Source: JALZAA01 sp035316025 (GTDB taxonomy: Bacteria; Actinomycetota; Acidimicrobiia; IMCC26256; JACDBD01). From it: 28,249 nucleotides of DNA. The notes beneath the pieces were generated by a model. That model made no database searches and was not told the origin of the DNA. It worked only from the letters and a program-made list of their open reading frames with translations. Location of the stretch: the NCBI GenBank assembly GCA_035316025.1, contig DATFXL010000045.1:1-28249 (forward strand), given 5' to 3'. The position numbers were made by a program, and so were the translations under genes. This document shows, one piece after another, positions 12,667 to 19,611 of the stretch. The first letter of the stretch is position 1. Each line of letters begins with the position of its first letter.

Positions 12667-14754
12667 ATGGCGCGAGACGCCAAGCTCGTCGAACCTCAGA
12701 TTCTGCAGCGAGCGATCATCGACAGCTTCATCAAGCTGAACCCTCGCACGCTCATGCGCAACCCCGTCATGTTCGTGGTCGGCGTGGGTGCGGTGCTCAC
12801 GACGGTCATCTTCTTCCGCGATCTGGGCACCTCGTCCACCAACGAGAACGTCTTCGCCGGCCTGGTCGCGCTGTTCCTGTGGTTCACGGTGCTGTTCGCC
12901 AACTTCGCCGAGGCGGTCGCCGAGGGGCGGGGGAAAGCTCAAGCCGAAACGTTGCGCAGGACCAGGTCCGAGACCGTCGCCCACCGCCGGCGACCCGACG
13001 GCACGACCGAGGAGGTCCCGAGCACCGGTCTCGACGTCGGAGACGAGGTCGTCGTGAGCGTCGGTGAGGTGATCCCGAGCGACGGCGACGTCATCGAGGG
13101 CATCGCCAGCGTCGATGAGTCGGCAATCACCGGCGAGTCAGCGCCCGTGATCCGTGAGTCGGGCGGAGATCGTTCCGCAGTCACGGGCGGCACGCGGGTT
13201 CTGTCGGACGAGATTGTGGTGCGCATCACCGTTCGGCCCGGCGAGACCTTCCTCGACCGGATGATCTCCTTGGTCGAAGGGTCGGAGCGCAAGAAGACGC
13301 CGAACGAGATCGCGCTGAACATCCTGCTCGCCGGGCTCACGATCATCTTCCTGCTCGCGACGGTGACCCTTCAGCCGTTCGCGATGTTCGCCGACGCCGA
13401 ACAGAGTGTGATCATCCTCGTCGCCCTGCTGGTCTGTCTGATTCCGACGACCATCGGCGCGCTTCTGTCCGCGATCGGCATCGCCGGCATGGACCGGCTG
13501 GTGCGGCGCAATGTCCTTGCCATGAGCGGGCGCGCCGTCGAGGCCGCCGGGGACTGCGCCACGCTCCTGCTCGACAAGACCGGCACCATCACCTTCGGGA
13601 ACCGCGAGGCCGACGCCTTCATCCCGGCCAACGGCGTGTCCGACGAGGAGTTCGCCGACGCTGCTCAGCTCTCGAGCCTGGCCGACGAGACGCCAGAGGG
13701 TCGCTCGATCGTCGTCTTCGCCAAGCAGCGGTACGGGCTCCGAGAGCGCGAACTGGTCGGGGCGGACCTCGTGCCGTTCACGGCGCAGACGCGCATGAGC
13801 GGCGTGGACATGGACGGGCGATCGGTGAGGAAGGGCGCGGCGGACGCCGTCCGGCGGTGGGTCGAGGAGCAGGGCGGATCGTTCCCGGCCGAGATCGGCG
13901 ACACCGTGGACTCGATCGCGGCACAGGGCGGAACGCCGCTTGTCGTCGCGGAAGCGACGAGGGATCGGGCCACCGGCGCCCGCGCCGCGGAGGGCACCCC
14001 CCACCCTCCGCGCGCGCTGGGCGTCGTCTATTTGAAGGACATCGTCAAGCCCGGCATCGCGCAGCGGTTCGCCGACCTTCGCCGCATGGGTATCCGAACC
14101 GTCATGATCACCGGCGACAACCCTCGTACGGCGGAGTTCATCGCCAAGGAGGCAGGCGTCGACGACTTCCTCGCTGAGGCGACCCCTGAGGACAAGATGG
14201 AGCTGATCAGGAGCGAGCAGCAGGGTGGTCGGCTCGTCGCCATGACGGGCGACGGGACGAACGACGCGCCGGCGCTCGCCCAGGCCGACGTTGCCGTGGC
14301 GATGAACACCGGGACTCAGGCGGCCAAGGAAGCCGGGAACATGGTCGACCTCGAGTCCGACCCGACGAAGCTCATCGACATCGTGGAGATCGGGAAGCAG
14401 CTGCTGATCACTCGTGGCTCGCTCACGACGTTCTCGATCGCCAACGACGTCGCGAAGTACTTCGCCATCATCCCCGCGATGTTCGCGGGGTTCGCGAGCC
14501 TGAGCGTTCTCGACCGCCTGAACATCATGCAACTGCAGACCCCGCGCTCGGCGATCCTGTCCGCGGTCATCTTCAACGCCATCATCATCGTCATGCTGAT
14601 CCCGCTGGCTCTGCGCGGGGTCAAGTTCATCCCGACGTCTGCCTCGCATCTCCTGCGCCGCAACTTGTTCATCTACGGCGCGGGCGGTGTGGTCGCCCCG
14701 TTCATCGGGATCAAGCTCATCGATGTGCTCCTCACGGCACTGGGGCTCAAGTAG
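12667..14754 (+). CDS. kdpB: K+-transporting P-type ATPase subunit B
   Basis: A 695-residue catalytic P-type ATPase subunit. The phosphorylated Asp303 lies in DKTGTIT (303-309). The actuator TGES is at 155-158, and Ser158 corresponds to E. coli Ser162, whose phosphorylation inhibits the pump. The hinge GDGTNDAPALAQADVAVAMN and the family-specific TGDNPRTA are intact. Residues about 431-449, between LVVAEA and ALGVVYLKDIVKPG in the nucleotide/phosphorylation-domain region, form an Arg/Ala/Pro-rich insertion not present in E. coli KdpB. The ribosome site GAGGAGA (12654-12660) precedes ATG 12667 by 6 nt. The stop TAG is directly followed by the kdpC ATG. Confidence 0.97.
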   Translation: MARDAKLVEPQILQRAIIDSFIKLNPRTLMRNPVMFVVGVGAVLTTVIFFRDLGTSSTNENVFAGLVALFLWFTVLFANFAEAVAEGRGKAQAETLRRTRSETVAHRRRPDGTTEEVPSTGLDVGDEVVVSVGEVIPSDGDVIEGIASVDESAITGESAPVIRESGGDRSAVTGGTRVLSDEIVVRITVRPGETFLDRMISLVEGSERKKTPNEIALNILLAGLTIIFLLATVTLQPFAMFADAEQSVIILVALLVCLIPTTIGALLSAIGIAGMDRLVRRNVLAMSGRAVEAAGDCATLLLDKTGTITFGNREADAFIPANGVSDEEFADAAQLSSLADETPEGRSIVVFAKQRYGLRERELVGADLVPFTAQTRMSGVDMDGRSVRKGAADAVRRWVEEQGGSFPAEIGDTVDSIAAQGGTPLVVAEATRDRATGARAAEGTPHPPRALGVVYLKDIVKPGIAQRFADLRRMGIRTVMITGDNPRTAEFIAKEAGVDDFLAEATPEDKMELIRSEQQGGRLVAMTGDGTNDAPALAQADVAVAMNTGTQAAKEAGNMVDLESDPTKLIDIVEIGKQLLITRGSLTTFSIANDVAKYFAIIPAMFAGFASLSVLDRLNIMQLQTPRSAILSAVIFNAIIIVMLIPLALRGVKFIPTSASHLLRRNLFIYGAGGVVAPFIGIKLIDVLLTALGLK

Positions 14755-15552
14755 ATGCGCCGCCAGTTCATCCCCGCGGTCCTCTCGATGATCGTGTTCA
14801 CGGTGGTGCTCGGCATCGGCTACGGCCTGCTGGTCACCGGCATCGCGCAGATACCGGGCTTGAAGGACAAGGCCGACGGCTCGATGGTCGAGCGCAACGG
14901 CAAGCAGGTCGGGTCGAGCCTGATCGGCCAGCCATTCGTTGACAAGAAAGGAAACCCGATTCCGAGGTACTTCCAGTCCCGGCCGTCGGCGGCGGCCGGC
15001 GCCGAGGGCAATACCGACGCCGGCTACGACCCGACGCTCAGCAGCGGGTCGAACCTCGGGCCGTCGAACCCGCTTCTGGTCGGGTTCATCCCCGGGTTCA
15101 ACTCCCTAGACCGGAACGGCAACCCGTCAAGACGCAACCCGTTCGCAACCCGCGCCGACCCGTACTGCGTGCCCGTCGATACCAAGGGCAAGCCGGTGGC
15201 GAGCCCCACCGCCGGGCAGAGGTACAAGAGGACGTCGGACGGCGAGTTCGTTTGCGACGCGAACACCGTGCCGCAGCGGGTGCTCGCGTACCGTGACCTG
15301 AACGGTCTCTCCACCCGGGTCACGGTGCCCGTCGACGCGGTGACGGCGTCGGCATCCGGCCTCGATCCCGACATCTCCGTTGCCAATGCACGTCTGCAGT
15401 CGAGGCGAATCGCGACGGAGCGCGGCCTCCCGGTTGCCCGAGTCCGAACTCTGGTCGACGAGCACACCTCCGGTCGGGACCTCGGAATCTTCGGTGAGAA
15501 GACAGTCAACGTCCTCGACCTCAACCTCGCACTCGACAAGCTCAAGACGTGA
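14755..15552 (+). CDS. kdpC: K+-transporting ATPase subunit C with an extended domain
   Basis: At 265 residues this is about 70 longer than typical KdpC (about 190). The N-terminal membrane helix (residues 8-30), YFQSRPSAAAG, GSNLGPSNP (98-106), VTASASGLDPDIS (196-208), the LVDEHTSG segment and NVLDLNLALD are standard. KdpC is the chaperone-like periplasmic subunit that helps KdpA and KdpB load K+ and ATP. The extra sequence lies between SNP (106) and VPVD (191), contains two Cys (138 and 167) that could pair outside the cell, and is Pro/Arg/Asn-rich. The gene abuts kdpB with no gap, and the first kdpE follows with an overlap at its earliest GTG. Confidence 0.95.
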   Translation: MRRQFIPAVLSMIVFTVVLGIGYGLLVTGIAQIPGLKDKADGSMVERNGKQVGSSLIGQPFVDKKGNPIPRYFQSRPSAAAGAEGNTDAGYDPTLSSGSNLGPSNPLLVGFIPGFNSLDRNGNPSRRNPFATRADPYCVPVDTKGKPVASPTAGQRYKRTSDGEFVCDANTVPQRVLAYRDLNGLSTRVTVPVDAVTASASGLDPDISVANARLQSRRIATERGLPVARVRTLVDEHTSGRDLGIFGEKTVNVLDLNLALDKLKT

Positions 15553-15575
15553 GTCTCGAGAAAGCAGGGACCGGC

Positions 15576-16262
15576 ATGGCCAGCCGCGTTCTCGTCGTCG
15601 ACGACGAAACGCAGATCCTGCGCACGGTTGGCATCAACTTGCGCGCCCACGGCTACGACGTCGACCTCGCCGAGACGGGCGAGGAGGCACTCGAGGTCGC
15701 GACCCGCGACCAGCCGGACGTCGTCGTGGCCGACCTCGGGCTCCCCGGCATCGGCGGTCTGGACGTCATCGAACGCTTGCGGCAGTGGAGCCGGGTCCCG
15801 ATCATCGTTCTCTCGGTACGCGACACTGAGGCCGACAAGGTGGCGGCCATCGACGCTGGAGCCGACGACTACGTCACGAAGCCGTTCGGGATGGACGAGC
15901 TGCTGGCCCGGATCCGGGCCGCGCTGCGTCGAGGTGGCTCGAGCGATCAGGACCAAGCAGTGATCGAGACGGCGAGCTTCACCGTCGACCTCGTGGCCAA
16001 GCGGGTCACACGTGGCGGCGAGGAGGTCCCGCTCACGCCCACGGAGTGGCAGGTCATCGAGGTTCTGGTGCGCAATCGCGGCAAGCTGGTGTCGCAGCAC
16101 CAGCTCCTGGACGAGGTATGGGGAGCGAAGTACGACGAGGAGACGGGCAATCTGCGCGAGTACATCGCCCGGCTGCGACGGAAGCTCGAGCCCGAACCGT
16201 CCCGGCCTCGATATCTCGCGACCGAGCCCGGGCTCGGGTATCGGTTCGAGACGATCGACTGA
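15576..16262 (+). CDS. kdpE: Response regulator KdpE (first copy)
   Basis: A 228-residue OmpR-family regulator. Receiver domain 4-115: acidic pocket Asp9-Asp10, phospho-acceptor Asp53 in VVVADLGLPG, switch Ser in IIVLSVRD, and Lys in YVTKPFGMDEL. The winged-helix DNA-binding domain occupies about 130-228, with LTPTEWQVIEVLVRN and GLGYRF. I chose ATG 15576 with the upstream GCAGGGA over GTG 15549, which overlaps the kdpC stop but adds a 9-residue leader absent from the second copy. KdpE activates kdpFABC when phosphorylated by KdpD. A close paralogue lies directly after kdpD, and most differences are in the DNA-binding half and the linker (GGSSDQDQ here against TAPAEED). Confidence 0.93.
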   Translation: MASRVLVVDDETQILRTVGINLRAHGYDVDLAETGEEALEVATRDQPDVVVADLGLPGIGGLDVIERLRQWSRVPIIVLSVRDTEADKVAAIDAGADDYVTKPFGMDELLARIRAALRRGGSSDQDQAVIETASFTVDLVAKRVTRGGEEVPLTPTEWQVIEVLVRNRGKLVSQHQLLDEVWGAKYDEETGNLREYIARLRRKLEPEPSRPRYLATEPGLGYRFETID

Positions 16263-16296
16263 GTCGATGAATCGACCTCCGTCGTAGGCTGGCAAC

Positions 16297-18792
16297 GTGG
16301 CTCGCGGGAAGATGCGTGTCTATCTCGGAGCGGCGCCCGGCGTCGGCAAGACCTACGCCATGCTCAACGAAGGATGGCGCGGCCTGCATCGCGGTAAGGA
16401 CATCGTGGTGGGCTACGTCGAGACCCACGGGCGAGCCAACACCGAGGCGCAGGTCCGTGATCTCGAGGTCGTCCCTCGGAAGAAGGTCTCGTATCGCGGT
16501 CGCGAGTTCGAGGAGATGGACGTCGACGGCATTCTCGCTCGGAAACCGCAGCTCGCTCTGATCGACGAGATCGCCCACACGAACGTCCCTGGCTCGCGCA
16601 ACGAGAAGCGCTGGCAGGACGTCGAGGAGCTCCTCGACGCCGGCATCGACGTCGTGACCACGCTGAACATGCAGCACCTCGAGTCGGTCAACGACGTCGT
16701 CGAGCGGATCACGGGCATCAAGCAGCACGAGACCATCCCGGACGCTGTGGTCCGATCCGCGGAGCAGGTCGAGCTGGTCGATATGACGCCGGAGGCGCTG
16801 CGCCGCCGCATGGCGCACGGCAACATCTACCCGGCCGAGCGGATTGACGCCTCACTCGCCAACTACTTCCGGCCCGGGAACCTCGCCGCGCTCCGGGAGC
16901 TCGCACTGTTGTGGGTCGTCGACAAGGTCGACGAATCCCTCCAGGACTACATGGAGGCGCACGGCATCCAGGGCCCGTGGGAGACCAGGGAGCGGGTCGT
17001 GGTCGCGCTGACGGGAGCGCCGGCCGGGGCAGCTCTCATCCGGCGGGCCGCGCGTATGGCCATGCGCGCACACGCCGAGCTGTTCGGCGTCCACGTCCGC
17101 TCCACCGACGGGCTGGCAGGACCTTCGAAGCAGCTCCTCGACGAGCACCGCGCGCTCCTGAACGAAGTTGGCGGTACGTATCACGAGATTGTCGGCGACG
17201 ACATCGGCAAAGCATTGATCGAGTTCGCGCGGGCGGAGAATGCGACGCAGATCGTGCTCGGGGCCAGCCGCCGGTCTCGGTGGGCGGAGCTGACGCGGGG
17301 GTCGGTGATCAATCGGGTGATCCGCGCGTCCGGACCGATCGACGTGCACGTGATCTCGAACGAGGAGCCCGAGCCGAGGACGCCGTTCACCCGTCCCCGT
17401 GGTCGCCGCTCCCTCCCGGTTCGCCGTCAGCTCGCGGGCGCGATCTTGGGGATCGTCCTGCTGCCCCTGCTGACGCTGGTGATGGCGCCGCTCCGCGACA
17501 GCCTCGAGCTTCCCGGCGCATTGCTGTTGTACCTGTTCGCCGTGGTCGTGATCGCCGCGATTGGTGGGGTGTGGCCGGCCCTGGGGGCCAGCGTCGCCGC
17601 GTTCCTGCTCGTGAATTGGTTCTTCATTCCTCCTATTCACCAGTTCACGATCCACGAGGGAAAGGACCTCATCGCGCTCGTCGTCTTCCTCGTCACTGCG
17701 GGCGTCGTGAGCGGTTTCGTACAGATCGCGGCACGCCGATCCGCCGAAGCGGCACGCGCGCGCGCCGAAGCCGAGACGCTCGCCCGCCTCGGCGCTCAGC
17801 TCATGGCCGAGGAGGACCCGCTGCCGCTCCTCATCGGGACGCTGCGCACGACGTTCGGCCTGCAGGCGATCGCGGTGTTGCGGCACAGCGGCGACGGTTG
17901 GACCGTCGAGACGTCCACGGGAACTCCCGTTCCGCAGTCACCCGAGGACGCCGATCTGAGCATCGCGATCGACTCCGAGATGCAGCTCGTCGTGATCGGT
18001 CGCGACCTCGCAGCCGAGGATCTCGCGCTTCTCCAGGCGTTCACCGGGCAGCTTGCCCTCGCCCTCGAACGCCGCCAGCTGCGGGCCGAGGCTGCGGTGG
18101 CGGCGGGGCTGGCGGAGGCGAACGACCTGCGCGCCGCGCTTCTCGCCGCCGTCTCGCACGACCTCCGAACGCCGTTGGCGTCGATCAAGGCGGCGGCGAC
18201 GAGCTTGCTCCAACAGGACGTTGAGTGGACGCCGCAGGCGACCCACGAGCTTTTGGCGACGATCGACGAGGAAACCGACCGACTGAACACGCTCGTGGGC
18301 AACCTGCTCGACATGAGCCGCCTCCAGAGCGGGGCACTCCAGCTCGTGATGCGTGACGTCGGTCTCGAGGAGGTCGTTCCAGCGGCGATCAAGGGGCTCG
18401 CTGATCGGGCCCAACGAGTCGAAGTGAGGGTCGACGAGACACTGCCTCGCGTGCACGCCGACGCCGCGCTGCTCGAGCGCGCGGTCGCCAACATCGTCGA
18501 CAACGCGCTCAATTGGTCCCCCCCGGAACACCCTGTCCGCGTCGACGCCTGCGTAGTCGGCGAACACGTCGATCTTCGCGTCGTCGACCGGGGCCCGGGA
18601 ATCCCGCCCAATCAACGCGATCGCATGTTCCAGCCGTTCCAGCGACTGGGAGACCAGTCGAACGACGGCGGCACCGGGCTCGGCTTGGCCGTGGCGCGGG
18701 GGTTCGTCGACGCGATGGGCGGTGAGATCACCGTCGAGGACACTCCCGGCGGCGGCCTGACCGTCATCGTTTCCCTCGACCTCGCAGCATGA
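16297..18792 (+). CDS. kdpD: Sensor histidine kinase KdpD
   Basis: An 831-residue full-length KdpD. The N-terminal KdpD domain (about 5-215) has Walker A GAAPGVGKT (11-19) and LIDEIAHTNVPGSRN. A USP domain spans about 232-355 (VLGASRRSRWAEL). The DUF4118 module of four helices is at about 378-480 (NWFFIPPIHQFTI). A GAF-like region at about 500-595 precedes the dimerisation helix with phospho-acceptor His621 (AAVSHDLRTPLASI) and the ATPase domain with N box NIVDNALNWSPP and G boxes DRGPGIP and GGTGLGLAVARG. It senses low K+ or turgor and phosphorylates KdpE. The start is GTG 16297, 34 nt after kdpE, with a weak ribosome site. Its stop overlaps the second kdpE (ATGA). The S. aureus c-di-AMP-binding Ser motif is not obvious in the USP part. 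Confidence 0.96.
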   Translation: MARGKMRVYLGAAPGVGKTYAMLNEGWRGLHRGKDIVVGYVETHGRANTEAQVRDLEVVPRKKVSYRGREFEEMDVDGILARKPQLALIDEIAHTNVPGSRNEKRWQDVEELLDAGIDVVTTLNMQHLESVNDVVERITGIKQHETIPDAVVRSAEQVELVDMTPEALRRRMAHGNIYPAERIDASLANYFRPGNLAALRELALLWVVDKVDESLQDYMEAHGIQGPWETRERVVVALTGAPAGAALIRRAARMAMRAHAELFGVHVRSTDGLAGPSKQLLDEHRALLNEVGGTYHEIVGDDIGKALIEFARAENATQIVLGASRRSRWAELTRGSVINRVIRASGPIDVHVISNEEPEPRTPFTRPRGRRSLPVRRQLAGAILGIVLLPLLTLVMAPLRDSLELPGALLLYLFAVVVIAAIGGVWPALGASVAAFLLVNWFFIPPIHQFTIHEGKDLIALVVFLVTAGVVSGFVQIAARRSAEAARARAEAETLARLGAQLMAEEDPLPLLIGTLRTTFGLQAIAVLRHSGDGWTVETSTGTPVPQSPEDADLSIAIDSEMQLVVIGRDLAAEDLALLQAFTGQLALALERRQLRAEAAVAAGLAEANDLRAALLAAVSHDLRTPLASIKAAATSLLQQDVEWTPQATHELLATIDEETDRLNTLVGNLLDMSRLQSGALQLVMRDVGLEEVVPAAIKGLADRAQRVEVRVDETLPRVHADAALLERAVANIVDNALNWSPPEHPVRVDACVVGEHVDLRVVDRGPGIPPNQRDRMFQPFQRLGDQSNDGGTGLGLAVARGFVDAMGGEITVEDTPGGGLTVIVSLDLAA

Positions 18793-19487
18793 GCCGTGTG
18801 CTCGTCGTCGACGATGAGCCTCAGATCCTGCGCGCCTTGGGAATCAACCTTCGAGCCCGCGGCTACGAGGTCGACCTTGTGCCCGACGGCGAGCGGGCCC
18901 TTGACGTGGCGGCCCGCCACCACCCGGACGTGGTGGTACTCGACCTCGGGCTTCCGGGCATCGACGGCGTCGACGTGATCCGGGGGCTCCGGGGATGGTC
19001 GCAGGTACCGATCGTCGTGCTCTCGGTCCGCGACGCAGAGCACGACAAAGTCGCGGCGCTGGACGCGGGCGCCGACGACTACGTGACGAAGCCCTTCGGC
19101 ATGGACGAGCTCCTCGCCCGGTTGCGCGCCGCGCTTCGGCGCACCGCACCGGCCGAGGAGGATGCCCTCGTCGAGACCCCCCACTTCACCATCGACCTGG
19201 CGGCGAAGAAGGTACGGCGCAACGGCGACGAGGTCCGCTTGACGCCCACCGAGTGGCACCTCGTCGAGGTCCTCGTCCGCAACCGCGGGCGGCTTGTCGC
19301 CCAGCGCCAGCTCCTGCAAGAGGTCTGGGGACCCCAGTACCACGACGAGACGAATTACCTCCGCGTGTTCATGGCCCAGGTCCGCCGCAAGCTCGAGCCC
19401 GAGCCCGGCCATCCGCGGTACTTCATCACCGAGCCGGGCATGGGATACCGGTTCGACACTTCGAGCCCTGACCTAGCGGGATCCTGA
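18789..19487 (+). CDS. kdpE: Second KdpE-like response regulator
   Basis: A 232-residue OmpR-family regulator, by eye about two thirds identical to the KdpE encoded before kdpD. Asp8-Asp9, phospho-acceptor Asp52 (VVVLDLGLPG), SVRD and YVTKPFGMDEL are all intact, as is the winged-helix domain (LTPTEWHLVEVLVRN, GMGYRFDT). Its ATG overlaps the kdpD stop, so it is translationally coupled to the kinase and is likely its substrate too. Differences in the recognition region (YHDETNYLRVFMAQVRRK against YDEETGNLREYIARLRRK) could change DNA preference. The last codons and the TGA lie within the putative KdpE array that precedes the KimA-OB gene. Confidence 0.9.
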   Translation: MSRVLVVDDEPQILRALGINLRARGYEVDLVPDGERALDVAARHHPDVVVLDLGLPGIDGVDVIRGLRGWSQVPIVVLSVRDAEHDKVAALDAGADDYVTKPFGMDELLARLRAALRRTAPAEEDALVETPHFTIDLAAKKVRRNGDEVRLTPTEWHLVEVLVRNRGRLVAQRQLLQEVWGPQYHDETNYLRVFMAQVRRKLEPEPGHPRYFITEPGMGYRFDTSSPDLAGS

Positions 19488-19523
19488 CGCGCCAACCCCG
19501 GGTCTTGACGCGTCCCTAACGCG
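19473..19523 (+). promoter_or_regulatory. Putative KdpE binding array upstream of the KimA-OB gene
   Basis: Half-sites start at 19473 (CTAGCGGG), 19484 (CTGACGCG), 19505 (TTGACGCG) and 19516 (CTAACGCG), with spacings of 11, 21 and 11 bp, the same design as the kdp upstream site. The first two overlap the end of the second kdpE, and its TGA stop is part of the second half-site. The array ends 88 nt before the GTG of the KimA-like gene. No convincing -10 was found; TACGTG at 19539 is a weak candidate. This array implies that the KimA-OB gene has its own K+-responsive promoter in addition to possible read-through from kdp. Confidence 0.6.
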
Positions 19524-19611
19524 TTTTCGGCGGACCCCTACGTGACGATGAGGACGACGAAGAGGGACGCGCTGCTGTCGGCAGCGCGGCCACGGATCCG
19601 GAGGCGCCGGC

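Noticed and set aside
15549..15575. GTG 15549, overlapping the kdpC stop, as the kdpE start
   Set aside because: It adds nine residues not seen in the second KdpE, and ATG 15576 has a suitable upstream AGGGA; coupling at the GTG cannot be fully excluded.
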